From NCBI GenBank assembly GCA_947623455.1, contig OX392532.1, positions 29,362,792 to 29,426,791 on the forward strand: a stretch of 64,000 nucleotides of DNA, written 5' to 3'. The notes beneath the pieces were generated by a model that was not told the DNA's origin, did no database searches, and was given only the letters and a program-made list of their open reading frames with translations. Source of the DNA: Mimachlamys varia. Lineage: Eukaryota; Mollusca; Bivalvia; Pectinida; Pectinidae. Both the position numbers and the translations under genes were made by a program. Every line of letters begins with the position of its first letter. Within the stretch, counting starts at the first letter, position 1. Positions 1 to 11,114 of this stretch are shown piece after piece.

Positions 1-1
1 G

Positions 2-934
2 TGCATTACAGTACAAGGCAAGTGCGTTCACTGCAAATTTGAAACATCAGCTATTAAGATGTACACTGAAATAGAGTCGAACGGCAAAGGACCAGCACCC
101 GGTGCTATCAACCAGAGTCTTGTGCTTGCCACTTTGAAATCCAATTCGGGCCCGTCCGATGCTCACTTATTTCTGTCATGCATGAACATTAAGCCAATTA
201 GCAGATCATATATTCAGAAGACATTCACAACACTTAGCACAAAAATATCTGAGATTAATAAAGCATCTATGCTCAAAAACCAGACGTTTGTGCGAGAGTG
301 CTTGCTTCTACTAGGTGCTAAGCCTGATGTTGCCGTGGAAACTGATATGGCATTTAACAACAGGCTCCAGGCCGGGTTCGAGGCAGCCTCTGCCTCCTTT
401 TCCCCACTTGTGGAACAGGAAACTAAGCACAAACTGACACTAGCTATGGAGACGGCCAATAAGTTGTGTCTGAAACCTACCTGTGACCACTCTGGTTCGA
501 ACTGTTCCAGGACGTACGGCGTAGACCAGTCCATGTCCTCTAGCGAGCGAGCACTCACCATAGCAAACTTGGAGAGTGTTCGAACTGCCAGTATAGTCGG
601 TGTTAAATGACTCATGACTGATGGTAGCAGTCAGTATCCGAAACTTGTGAGAGATTACTGCAATGAAACAGGTTTACATATAGTACATGAAACTTGTTTC
701 ATTCACCTGTTGAGGAATTTATACAAAAAAATAAAAGTGCTAAAATTGACTTCTTCTATTGAGGTTAACTATGACAAAAGTGTGTATCTGGAGAAGCTTG
801 CCTCCTGCGTGCGCTGTCGGGTGAGACTGGAACTGGTACCCATTCAACAAGCCTGTACTGGTGACCGCTTCATAGCACGGTCCCAGACAGCAATAGAAAA
901 TGTAAAAAAAAAAAATAGAAAATACTGTCGATAA
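2..934 (+). pseudogene. Mutator-like transposase fragment, broken by one stop codon
   Basis: This is part of a DNA-transposon transposase of the Mutator-like type found in many mollusc genomes. The frame is open from the left edge of the window, so the N-terminus lies outside. It begins with a C-x6-C-x2-C zinc-knuckle-like cluster (from base 2), followed by KMYTEIESN, which matches the family's 'K-Y-T-E-I-E' block, and later by ETANKLC. A single TGA at 608-610 interrupts it. The frame continues without a shift into LMTDGSS, which fits the family's 'TDGDS' acidic motif, and then HETCFIHLLRNL. It ends in an A-rich run near 910. The family call comes from remembered motif similarity. The stop and the apparent absence of a complete C-terminus make this an inactive remnant, although one nonsense codon in 930 bases is little decay. 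Confidence 0.6.
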
Positions 935-959
935 TGTCAGACATAGCAAGCACTCTAAA

Positions 960-1250
960 GTTGGAAACAAACTTGATTTGTTCGTGTAGAACCACGATGT
1001 AATCTACCACTGATTTCCCACGAACAGATATACAGGTATAGTTATTGTCACGGAAGCGACCGTTTAATACACACATGTTACTGTTTATGCAAAAATCAAT
1101 GAACATATCTCCGTAACTATTCATTCCAATGTCAGTATGATGTCTAACAGGTACGCTATCGACTCCTCCAATGTGATCGCTTTGATCTGCGATTCTTGCA
1201 TTTAAGTCTCCAAGTATATATATATTGCCGTCGTTCTGGTAAGTATGCAC
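960..1250 (-). pseudogene. LINE endonuclease-domain (EEP) fragment
   Basis: On the minus strand a 126-codon open frame contains GDLNARI, then SYGDMFIDFC, NSNMCVLNGRF and GKSVVDYIVV. These are the middle and late motifs of the exonuclease-endonuclease-phosphatase domain of non-LTR retrotransposons: the Asp-Asn pair in GDLNAR and the S-x-x-D-Y-I block. Only about 95 residues are present and no reverse transcriptase follows, so it is a truncated scrap. It abuts the 3' end of the Mutator-like remnant in the opposite orientation. The exact clade cannot be told from so little. Confidence 0.6.
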
Positions 1251-1614
1251 CTGATGTTACAACGTAGTGAAAAAAGTACTAGGATCAAAGAGGTGATTTA
1301 AGGGAAAATTTCAATTTATCATAATTAAGTTGTCATTAAGAAAAGTTATAAAATACTAAGCTTGGCATATCACATCATATACAACTTTGATATAATATAG
1401 ATGTGATTCATACTCTTATTTGCACGATTATATTATTGAAAGCAATCTAATTTGTGATGGTGGTCAATTTTTTGTGCGATTTTGATGTAGATTCCATGCC
1501 TTTACCGATAGTGGATCCTTACTTGTTTATAGTTATTTGAAGTCACAATGTAATAAAAGAAATGCTTGCAACTATTCAGAAGCATCTTAATCCAAGTAGT
1601 TCTTATAAAACCAT
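1251..1614. other. Intergenic, no gene seen
   Basis: AT-rich sequence without a plausible coding frame. The stretch near 1,345-1,400 resembles the stretch near 45,425-45,480, which suggests a shared old duplication or repeat. Confidence 0.4.
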
Positions 1615-2290
1615 ATATAGAAAAAAATAGAGAATACTGAAGCGTCAACGACCAAAATCCGATCTCAAAATCGATTAAACAAGAGGCAAAGTATGAAAAA
1701 ATTGAAAACTTTACATAGAGACCCTTGTAAAGGTAGAAGCAAATAAGACCAGGTGGTCCGGAAGAGAAAGTGTCTTCTGCTTCATCGATGACACAATCTA
1801 AATCTTGGTCACAAGTAAGTAAACATCAAGTCCTCAAAATGAGAACAGAGTCAACATTGCCAATCACAACAAGTAAACACGCTAATGACAAACTCAATAA
1901 CGCCTATCTTCATATCACAGAAAGATACAGACTATTTCTCAATAAGACAAAGATGGCGACCATAAATCTGTCCATAGTTCTGGTCAACCTGCCTCTCTTG
2001 AATCCCTGTAATGTTAGTTTGTTTGTCAGCAGTCGACATCGATCACAAAAATCGCGATATTTAGAGCAAGCCCTAGAGTAACGAATCAACTGCGACATTT
2101 GAACACCATGGGTTTGAGAAGAAGCGATGTTACTATCAAGGAAACGAAAGTTTAAGATTGAAATCATCACGTTTATCATAAGTATAGCTTAGTAGTAAGC
2201 TGTCCATGTTGGTCATATTTTAAATAGAGATTGAGGTAAGCAGCTGATGTAGAAGTGTGTCTTTTATTCAATTTTAGAAGGGTGTATACG
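1615..2290 (-). pseudogene. Reverse-transcriptase element remnant, C-terminal part and 3' tail
   Basis: The minus-strand translation of 1,910-2,179 contains FLDSNIASS, GVQMSQLIRYSRAC and KYRDFCDRC. This matches the C-terminal part of a reverse-transcriptase family recognisable elsewhere in the window (YIDDVL and GIPMGTNC motifs at other copies). The left end is the recurring tail motif 'gagaatactgaagcgtcaac' followed by 'ccggaagagaaagtgtcttc'. The body is full of stops and frameshifts. The family may be Penelope-like, but that assignment is uncertain. Confidence 0.6.
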
Positions 2291-2544
2291 TTTATAGAAG
2301 CATGAGTTAAAATTGTGGGTATTTACACCATATACTAGAATGACATCTTAAATATTAAGAATACAGGTAAAACACAATATGAATTGTTTCCATTTGGTAT
2401 GCAATTGATTGACAACAAAACCAACATAGAGTACAATAATGTACCGTTAGATTCTGCAATTTTATGCATTAAACGAATTCGTCCAATAGAGATATGAGCT
2501 GGGATTCGTGCATAAAGATAGCGTCTAAAATTTCGCTTACGTCA

Positions 2545-2670
2545 TGATTCTAAAACGATTGGACGGGCCCTGCAATGTACCTTGGTCAACGCTGTTGCAA
2601 TAACTGTTATGTTCAGACTGCTACCAGTTTACATGATGTAGCCGGATGACGGTGGAGCGTGGCTTAGACT
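2545..2670 (+). other. Noncoding exon 1 (5' UTR) of ligase copy 1
   Basis: This block contains 'aaaacgattggacggg' and 'gatgacggtggag' and ends at a consensus donor, ACT|GTAAGTATTGCC. The same blocks, in the same order and with the same donor, lie upstream of the two intact ligase copies on the minus strand (donors at 29,417 and 41,632). Together with the conserved acceptor before each start codon, this defines a noncoding first exon. The intron here would run 2,671-3,468 (798 bases). The 5' limit, and so the promoter, is not visible; no TATA box stands out. Confidence 0.55.
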
Positions 2671-3468
2671 GTAAGTATTGCCTTAGTATCTAAATTTATT
2701 CTTAAGTGATCAGTGGTATCATTGTTTTGATCAAATTGTTTGTTTACACGTAAATTAAATATAAATAAATACAATGTCTGTAAAAGCTAATTTGTCAAAT
2801 ATGATACAGTTCTAATATGATCTAGATTCATTTATTCGTACAATTATAGGTTTGGGAAAAAGTTATAGTTAGGAAACGTTTTATCAAATTTAAATGAATC
2901 AATTTTCTGAACTGAGAGGAACAGACTTTATCAATGTCGGATCGATATAACAAACTCATATTTCAAGGACACAATCTCCGCAAAAACAGCATATTTGACC
3001 TTTTCTCTATACTGTGATCGGAAGTACATACTTAAGTCGTATGTCTCTTGCCGCTTCATACTGACAAAAATCAATTCGCTAGCTTCCCATATTTAAAGCT
3101 GCTTATAAGATGGTCTGTTCATGTCTTGTTATGTATGGCATCTCCAATAGATAGCTGATTTGATGAAGTGTTGTTTCTTTAAACAATTTACTTCACTGAC
3201 CTGATTCCAGTCTACCCACCTGCAAAAATGTACGCGGTATCGGCAGAACAGGATTGTTACAAGGGTCCTTTAGCCATGAATAGAAATTGCGAAACGCATT
3301 GAGAAGACCAACCACCAAGGTTGTGATAAAGCACTATTTAAGAACCTTGATTAATTATGAGCTTTCCTACCTTTTCTTCGGTAAATGTAAAATAAACTGC
3401 AGTAACTGAGCAATATTGTTTTCAACATTGAATAAAATCACTCTCTTAGACATTTGGTTTTTTTTCAG

Positions 3469-5109
3469 ACGGAAGTCTATGAGCATTCAGAATGTCGAAA
3501 CTGAGTTATTTATCAAAAGTCAACTCGGTTCAAAATCAGTACAAGTCTATCGTCGATTTACTCAACGAGAGAACTAATGCTGCCCCTGATAAAGAAATAT
3601 GCATACACAGACTTCCTGGAGGAGGGAGGAAGTCTCTCACGTATAGTGAACTGACACAGAAATCTACAAAAGTTGCCAAGTACCTCATCTCTAAAGGAGT
3701 TTGTGTCGGAGACAGTGTCGCCATTATAGGATCAAACAGTCTGGAATGGATCATTGGTGCGTTTGCCATTTTTACAGCTGGAGCTGTGGCCGTGCAGTTT
3801 CAGAGAAGTTCAGAGGTTTTCAATGAGACAATTCGTCTCTTGAAATCTGCTTCATGCAAAGCTGTTTTACTGGATCCTCCGACTGATCCACAGTATCTAT
3901 CGGAAATGGATCAGTATTTTCAAGACCAGCAGAATCAGGACAAGTGTGACAGCAAACAAGGGATCGTGTTACTTAAGAAGCCTGAAGGTATAAAATTACC
4001 ATACATCAACGATATACTACTTAAGGAGGAGAACCCTACAATTGAATTACCGAGAGTTCAACCAGAGAGTTCAGCCCTAATCTTTACAACTTCCGGTTCC
4101 ACAGGTTGCCCGAAAATGGCCGAATTTACACATTTAGCGATAACGAATTATCCGTTCTCGAGTCCCACGGACAATGATATCTTGTTTGCAGATAGACCAT
4201 TCTCCTTGATAGGAGGAACGCCACTCTACACAATAGTGGGGGGATGTACTCGAGTTTTCAATAATACTAGCAGAAGATAAAATCCAAAATGTTTGGAAAA
4301 TCCTAAAGGAGGAAAAGTGTAATTTAGCAGCCCTTTTCCCTTACACTTTGGCAGATCTACTACAACATCAGGAAGAAATCTTGCTGTTTCATTACAAACC
4401 TTCATTTATTGTCACTGGCGGTCAAATGCCAGGGAGTCACTTCAGTGCTATTCGTGGGAAATTCTGTGAGGAAATATATAGCACCTATGGTACAACAGAA
4501 GTAGGTAACGGATTCATAATATCCCTGACGGCGGAAAAGGATGTAGTTGATGTTGGAGAAATATTACCTGGGTATGAAGCCAAAGTTATCGGGGACGACG
4601 AAAAAACATTGGTCCGTGGTGAAATTGGTGGCATTGTTCTGAGGTCCCCTTGGATGTTAAAGGCGTATAGGAACTCGCCAGAACTCAACAAACTTTCCTT
4701 TAGTGATGGAGGCTGGTTTCGAACTGGAGATATTGGTTTAATAACCGAAGACGGCAGGTTGTATGTAAAGGGAAAGGCCGAAGACGTAGTAAAGAGAGGA
4801 ACGAAAAAAATCCTAATTAGGATGGTGGAAACAGAAATCAGCAGTTTTCCTGGGGTTAAAGAGGCGGTAGTGGTCACGGTACCGGATACACGTCTTCTTG
4901 AAGATATCTGCGCATGTGTCGTTATAGAAGACGGCATTGAGATTACAGAAAACGAGTTGCGCAAAATGTGTTGGGATAAGCTAGGAGATAATGTTTTTGG
5001 GGAATCTCCGAGTTATTATCTGATGTTTGAATCTTTTCCTCGTCTGCAAAATGGAAAATTAGACAGAATCAACATCAAGAAACAAGTCATGAAAATATTG
5101 AACATTTAA
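3469..5109 (+). pseudogene. AMP-binding (acyl-CoA synthetase-like) ligase, copy 1, frameshifted
   Basis: This is a homologue of the two intact 544-residue ligases at 26.4 and 38.8 kb. Exon 2 starts after the acceptor 'ttttttttcag' at 3,468, with ATG at 3,492. The first frame (3,492-4,280) carries the AMP-binding P-loop TTSGSTGCPK. The second (to 5,109) carries YGTTEVG, WFRTGD, the hinge block KGKAED and the A10 lysine in LQNGK. Near 4,258, compared with the intact copies, about 11 bases covering the T-D-P-A codons after RVF are missing. That shifts the frame and gives a stop at 4,278. All motifs on both sides are intact, so the break is recent, or is an assembly error. Codons around the P-loop have diverged from the other copies (Cys for Val). 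A possible poly(A) signal AATAAA lies at 5,438. Confidence 0.8.
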
Positions 5110-6814
5110 TGATGACATATTAGCTATCAACGCGAAATCCACTGATATTGAATGGCTGCAGTTTTACCTTTTTATGATTCTTTTGTAGAAAAAACAACAT
5201 TGAACTGTTGAATCTGCAATACAATTTCTTAGGACGAATATCTTTATTTGAACACATTATACTTAGTTCTTCCGATATCAAAACAGATGAAAACCCAAGT
5301 CACGGATAAATAATTTCATGAGTACTTATGTAAATTGTAATGACAGACGGTGTTAAATTTAGATACCTCGGGATACCAGGGTAACATGTTTTACAGATAA
5401 GTACATGCAGACTTTTACAATACAAATATTGGAAGGTAATAAAATGATAGAAATTGATAAAACCAAATGTAAAAACATGTTACGCTCTATTTGTTTATAA
5501 CATATAATTTTCAAAACTTACTTGATGGTTGCATTTAAAACATAATCGCAAATTATGGAAATTTATTTCTATGAACACCGAACCATATGAACTCAACATG
5601 TCTTAAATGTAGATAATTGAAGACTTAGTATGTCCCCTATGCATTCTGTGATGACTTGTACTAAACTTAATCATTCAATATTTCATATTAGTTTAAAAAT
5701 CAGCAATAGCAAGCGTGTCTTTCCATTTGAAATAAACACACAGATGCAATATAGGTCGGTGTTGTTCTGTTCAGCATGGGCTGTTTTAAATTCAACCGAA
5801 AAGTACTAACCCGTTTTTTATGGTTTACGAAAAAAAAACTTAGACCAAAGCTGTTGCTGAAAAAAAACTCAAAACGTAACAGTCAATCAAATAACAACTT
5901 TGAAATTTACAGATCTGAATGAGTAAGAACATTTGATAAAATTTTGATTAAAAAACATCTCTATTATTACCTTAGGTTTTTTTTTATACCGGTATTGAGA
6001 AAATATCAATAATTTAGGACGAAAAACAAAACCAAGCAAAAACACAGCAATACATTACTGGATCCATTATGATAACCAAATGAAAACGATACTAATTAAA
6101 GAAAAGTTTCACAGGAAATTGTGTTTGCTTTTTTATCTGAATATACATATGATTAAGTTCACAAGAATGGGTAAAAGGTGTGTTTATTGTAAATGTAAAT
6201 ACATGTTATATACGATTTGCAGACATGTTTCGTTTTATTCAAAATGTAACATGTTCATTTTGATGTGTTTGTCATATTAAATGTATACTGATAACTAGTT
6301 CTGATAATTGGTCTGTAATAGCTATCGTTATAGGATCACAGCTGTAAATTGTTAAAACAAATGAAAGCTTTTAGGTGTAATGTCTTAACAGTCACTTTTA
6401 GAATGTATTTCTCTATTAACTGCAAACAAATAAAGTAATATGCTGTTTATGGTTTGGAATTAAATTAAGGTAGAACAATACAATTTTGATTTTAGTCTTT
6501 AAATGAAAACCAAATGGATCTGCTACCATAGCTTTGTTTTAAACCTCGATATTTTCCGGGAAAGATAGCGTGGTATCTGAATTTCCTATCTGTATCTGTG
6601 TAACAGGTTTAGGCATACAGGCTACAAATAGGGAACTTTTAAATTGCTAGAAAATAAAATTGTGTTAACTTTTTGATATTAAAGCAAATATACATTTTGT
6701 ATATTCGCAAAAAACTATACATATTTGTAGAATCTGATATATTTTCAACTGGGATTGCAGGCAAGCCTTATAAGTTGTAATTCGATTTGTCGGCAAAACA
6801 TTTTGCTGTAACAT
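5110..6814. other. 3' flank of ligase copy 1, no gene seen
   Basis: AT-rich noncoding sequence. The part 6,230-6,400 ('tcatattaaatgtatac', 'aaagcttttaggtgtaat') closely resembles 52,970-53,100, downstream of decayed ligase copy 4. The flank was therefore duplicated with the gene. A 66-codon frame at 6,080 shows no protein-like features. Confidence 0.5.
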
Positions 6815-7290
6815 GTAAAAAAAATCAGAGAATACCAAAGCGTAAACAAAACCATAATCCGAACTCAAAATCGATTAAACAAGGGGCAAAATAGGAACAA
6901 AGGAAAGATTTACATGGAGACTCTCGTAAAAGCACAAGAGAAGTAGACCAGGGCCCGTATTCATGAAACCGTTCTCATGCTCAAGCAAGGATTTCGTGCT
7001 CAAGCCTTATTTCTTGTTCTGGCTATAAATTATTTAAAAAAACTAACTCTGTTAAAGTTTTGGAAAAAAAGTTAAAAAAGACATGAAGCCAAAAACTGTT
7101 TTCAACATTTACCTTGGCTTTTTTACTCTTCGACATGAGTAAGGAGAGTTTCAAGAAAGCTGGCTTGAGCACAGAATCCATGCTTGAGCATGAGAACAGT
7201 TTCATGAATACGGGCCCAGGTGTTCCGGAAGAGTAATCGTCTTCTGCTTAATCGACGACACCCGCCATGTAAATCTTATGTAACATATGC
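6815..7290 (-). pseudogene. Reverse-transcriptase element tail, interrupted by a MITE
   Basis: The tail motif of the window's RT family begins near 6,825 ('gagaataccaaagcg') and continues as 'cgaactcaaaatcgatt', then resumes after the MITE as 'ggtgttccggaagag'. Only the terminal, non-coding part is present, directly followed by a second, longer copy starting near 7,365. Confidence 0.55.
6952..7216. mobile_element. 265-bp MITE with GGCCCGTATTCATGAAAC inverted ends, 3-bp target duplication
   Basis: The left end GGCCCGTATTCATGAAAC is matched by the inverted right end GTTTCATGAATACGGGCC. The inverted repeat continues inward through 'GTTCTCATGCTCAAGCA' to about 50 bases. CAG is duplicated on both sides (6,949-6,951 and 7,217-7,219). 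Other RT-tail copies in the window show the undisturbed target 'gaccaggtgt', so the insertion is precise. Three-base duplications are typical of PIF/Harbinger elements; that superfamily call is an inference. Confidence 0.75.
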
Positions 7291-7364
7291 GTCTAAATCG
7301 TTGTACACAACAAGAACATTCAATGTTCAGCTGCCGTAAAGCAAAAATACGGCTTTGTATTTTA

Positions 7365-9250
7365 AAAAATCAGAGAATACCAAAGCGTCCACCAAACCAT
7401 AATTCAATCTTAAAATTGATTATTCTAGGATCAAGATATGAAGGGGAAAAGAGGAAATATTTATATGGGAATCTTTATTAGCACAAAAGATCATAAGACC
7501 ATATGTTCCGGGAGAGTAGCGTCTTCTGCTTCATCGATGATACCCGCCATGTACATGTAAATCCTGGTCACATCCAAGTATCAATCCCCAAAATTAGAAC
7601 CGAGTCATCATTGTCTATCACAACAAGTACATATATAAACACACCAATAAGCATACTAAAAACGCCTATCTTCATATCACATAAAGATACCGAATATTTC
7701 TCGACGAGATCAAGATAGCAACCATAAAACTTGTTCATAGTTTTCATCAAACTGCATTCTCAAACCCATGAGTAGTTAGTTTGTCAACAGCCTATATCTA
7801 TTACGTAAATATCGATATCAAGAGCAAGCCCTAGAATTACGATCGAATCAACTGCGACATGTAAACACAGGTTTGAGAAGCAGGGATTTCACCATCAAAA
7901 AAAATTAAAGTTAACGATCGAAAAGTTGAAATCATCATGTTGTCGTTTTGCTTAGTCGTGATCTGTCCATGATGGTCACATTTTAAATAAAGAGGTAAGC
8001 AGCTGATGTAGAAAAGTGTACTGTGTTCTTTTAAGCGTTTTAAGTTTAGAAAAGTATAAACGATTGACATCATCGATATTTCTTAAAATGAAATCAAAAG
8101 ATATGGTAATGTTTTTGCTACCTGTATTGATAAACTCTTCCACATTCAGCCTTGTATGAAAACAAATCAGGTAAGAGAGGGGTACAGTTTGTTCCCATGG
8201 GAATGCCAACAGTCTGCTTGAAAGACATTCGTCCAAACTCTCAAAACAAAACTTCTGTCAATCAGGAATTCAATCATTTGTACTTTGTCTTTCTAAGTTT
8301 ATTTCATTTCATTTTAACACATTTTATTCACAGGTTATGTCAAAAGCTTTGGACACCAGGCTTAAAATCTTTACAAGTTATCTCGCTTAGTAGTATGCAT
8401 ATAGATGTTGTATAACATACAATGTAATTGTGAATATTCAATAATAAAGATTTGCTTTGTCAATGAAAAATCATAAGAAACCATGTATACAACTTGCTGT
8501 TAGATCTTTTAATAAACGCAACTTTGTGAATAACATTCGAATGTAATTTTTTTTTTTTTTTTTTGTGTGTTTTTTTTTTTTTTACAGAATATGTTCCAAG
8601 CCATATATTTGTATCATCGTCCACCTTTCCTGGAAAATAGCTCTCATAATACCAGATCGAAGTCGTTCTTTCAGTTATGTATGAGGTATGGTAGTGTACA
8701 GTCTGGAAAAAAATGTTTTGTTCAATAATTGCATGAAGGACGTTGTGCTAAAGATTGACCAGAAGATCTCTCTTGTTTTTCAAAATCCAAATCCCGTTAA
8801 TTCCCCTTCTGTAAACAGTGTCACAACAAGACTGAAGCGCCGATATAATGGTTCTTAGAACGGTAGTTAGAAGTTTTGATAATATATTGGTCGAGCAATT
8901 ACATGTAGCAGAGCCAGAGATAAAACGTTGCTTATAAGGACCTTTGTGAAGTTCCAGTATACAAAGATACATTTTGTAGGTCAACGTCTTCCTCATTAAC
9001 AAGTATTTTGAAAGATTGTAATACTGAATCATGATTAGTTAGTATATCTTTCGACAAACTGGTCAATGTGCAAATATGGCAATATTGGTTATCAAGAAAG
9101 CCTAGTTCGTTTTGCAAACAATAATTGTCATAGCGTTTGCAAACAAGTATTAGATGCTTTGTCTTCAGACACAGCAACAAACTTATCATGCAGCTCGTCG
9201 TAACGTTTACAATTGATGGTAATGCCAAACCAATAACCTAAGACTAATTA
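7365..9250 (-). pseudogene. Reverse-transcriptase element, longest decayed copy
   Basis: Read on the minus strand, this is the most complete copy of the RT family in the window. The N-terminal side at 9,030-8,750 reads LHKGPYKQRFISGSATC and CDTVYRRGINGIWILKN. Next, near 8,640-8,710, comes the TLYTTIPH-like block seen more clearly at 60,100. The substrate motif GIPMGTNC can be read at about 8,185-8,210. The catalytic box has NIDDV in place of YIDDV. The C-terminal block IPASQTCVYMSQLIR is near 7,850. Frames change many times, and a long T tract (8,547-8,583) plus unrelated sequence (8,240-8,540) splits the motifs. The element is dead. Confidence 0.6.
8547..8583. repeat. Poly(T) tract broken by GTGTGT
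   Basis: Two T runs separated by a short GT stretch lie inside the RT remnant. This could be the reverse complement of an inserted poly(A) tail or simple slippage. Confidence 0.8.
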
Positions 9251-9689
9251 GATCCAAGTAACTAGATAAGAACTAGAAAACATAAAATTACTATTCACAC
9301 ACCTTTGCGGTAACCGTTTATTTATGAACAAAATTATGGAATCAAACAGTGACAGATCAACAATGTTACAGGCTCTCAATAATTCTCTCATAGATATAAA
9401 ATGGATCACAATGTGCAATATAGTTGACCTTTACCTGGCCCCTGGATATCAGAACTATCTGATATATATATAAATGACAGAACAAATCTATTATTACAAA
9501 TGAACTATTAAATATCAATGATACTAATTAAAATTTATACTTAGTATCAACTCTTTGTGAAATATAGTAACAGCAAATACATAAAGATTGTCAAACTGTC
9601 AGAGCTTCCAAACATACGCTAAGATGTAAATAAAGTAAATATATCAATGATATATCCGTCCATAACATACAATGTAGAAGCTCTTTATC
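9251..9689. other. No gene or clear repeat seen
   Basis: Very AT-rich sequence with no open frame of interest. Confidence 0.4.
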
Positions 9690-10039
9690 TTAAATTTCAC
9701 ATTGAGGGTCTTATCTATACCTTAAAAAAGGGGTCAAATATGAAAATAAAAAGACGATACTTGAATATATAATATACCAATCATGCAAGTTAAGTTTCAT
9801 GAGAATCTGCTCATTAATTTATGAGATGAAGATCCCCAAAAAGTTGATTCGCATAAAGGGCCATAACTCCCTTAAAAGGGTTCAAAATCTAAAATAAAAT
9901 GTTGATGCACTACGGATCATTCCAATGAACCTCCAGCAATATCTCCTTATTAGTAAAGGAGGAGATCTCTGGACAACTTTTTTCTAATAAACGCCTAACA
10001 CCTTTAAAATAAGGTACATGTATAAATTAAAATACCTAT

Positions 10040-10248
10040 GTTTTGGTTCAGTTGGGATTTTTTCTATTTATGTCCCATTAACAGCCAGAGTCATTTAAGG
10101 ACATCACTGCCACGTTTTGGAGGTGGAGGAAAGCCGGAGTACCCAGAGAAAAACTGTCCCAAGCGGGGTTTGAACTCGCAACCCAGAGGTGGAGGGCTAG
10201 TGGTAGACTGTTCGGACACGGACACCTTAACCACTCGAGCCACGTACC
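10040..10248 (-). mobile_element. tRNA-derived SINE
   Basis: On the minus strand the head has an A-box-like TGGCTCGAGTGGTTAAGG and, about 50 bases later, a B-box-like GGTTGCGAGTTCAAACC. These are the two internal RNA polymerase III promoter elements of a tRNA. After the head come CTGGGTACTCCGG and a conserved-looking core, ending at 'TGTTAATGGGACATAAAT'. Such a head-core-tail layout is typical of animal SINEs. Open frames across it are accidental. Confidence 0.7.
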
Positions 10249-10273
10249 CCACCCCCCCCCCCCCCCCCCCCCC
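10249..10273. repeat. Poly(C) tract
   Basis: A nearly pure C run of about 25 bases lies at the promoter-side end of the SINE, followed by seven A residues. It is prone to slippage and likely to be length-variable. Confidence 0.9.
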
Positions 10274-10871
10274 AAAAAAAGTTGTTTTACATAAAGGGGC
10301 ATAACTCCCTTAAAAGGGGTCAAAAACAGAAATCAAAAGGTCAATCCCAACTACATAACATACTGATCAATTAATGTAATGTTTTATCAAAATCTGTCTG
10401 TTAATTCAGAATGAAATCTACTGACAGGTTTTTCACATAAAGGGGCAAAACTCCCTTAAAAGTGGTCAAAATCAGAAATTAAAATGCTGATACGTACACA
10501 ACTACATAAGGTACTGATCATTCATGCGTAGTTTCATCAAAATCTGTTCATTAGCTAAGGAGGAGATCTCCAGACTCCATACTATGGGCGACAGAGAAAG
10601 AGCCATTCAGACAGGGTGATCCAGTATACCCCTCCTAACTTCATTGCCGGGGAGGGAAGGGGGGGTTATAATTAAGGATGGATGCCTCCCAGGTGCCGGT
10701 CTTTTTGTTTTCTCATCAAAACTAAATATGTCTAACAACAGACCTAGGAGAACTTATCTTAGGCCTTATTTAAAACATTTTTTCACATAGGACAAACAAG
10801 GCTTTTTTCACGGATATTCATGTTGAACTATCCCGGCTCATGCAATGCTTTTAATAAATAAAGCATTTGAA

Positions 10872-11074
10872 AGACATTGTCACTGCTAGAGCTATCAAGC
10901 GTCTTAATAACCAGCACAACTTGACGCGGACCGATTGACAAATGTTTATTGCAACCTCATAGAAAATTCTGTTGGCACTAAAACACTGAAGCAAACAGTA
11001 TGATTTCTGGAAATAGCATGACTGCAATATTAACTTTTAATAGACGCTATGGAGGAGAAAGAACTTCATCAATC
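10872..11074. repeat. 203-bp direct repeat X, copy 1
   Basis: The block from 'agacattgtcactgctag' to 'gaacttcatcaatc' recurs almost unchanged at 11,971-12,174 in the same orientation. No coding content is evident. Confidence 0.85.
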
Positions 11075-11114
11075 CCAAAACCAGGTCTAGCAAAATGAAG
11101 TCAGGTTAAAATTA

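Larger units (their letters stand above)
9690..10690. repeat. Degenerate tandem array of roughly 140-bp units, split by a SINE
   Basis: The phrase 'cataactccctt' followed by 'aaggggtcaaa(a)tc' recurs at about 9,860, 10,300 and 10,450 (the last with one change). Each is followed at a similar distance by 'gtttcatcaaaatctg' or 'aaggaggagatctc'. The array ends at 10,615-10,640 with 'gggtgatccagtatacccc', a terminus I associate with a very common bivalve repeat. The SINE and a C tract interrupt it at 10,040-10,273. Confidence 0.6.
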
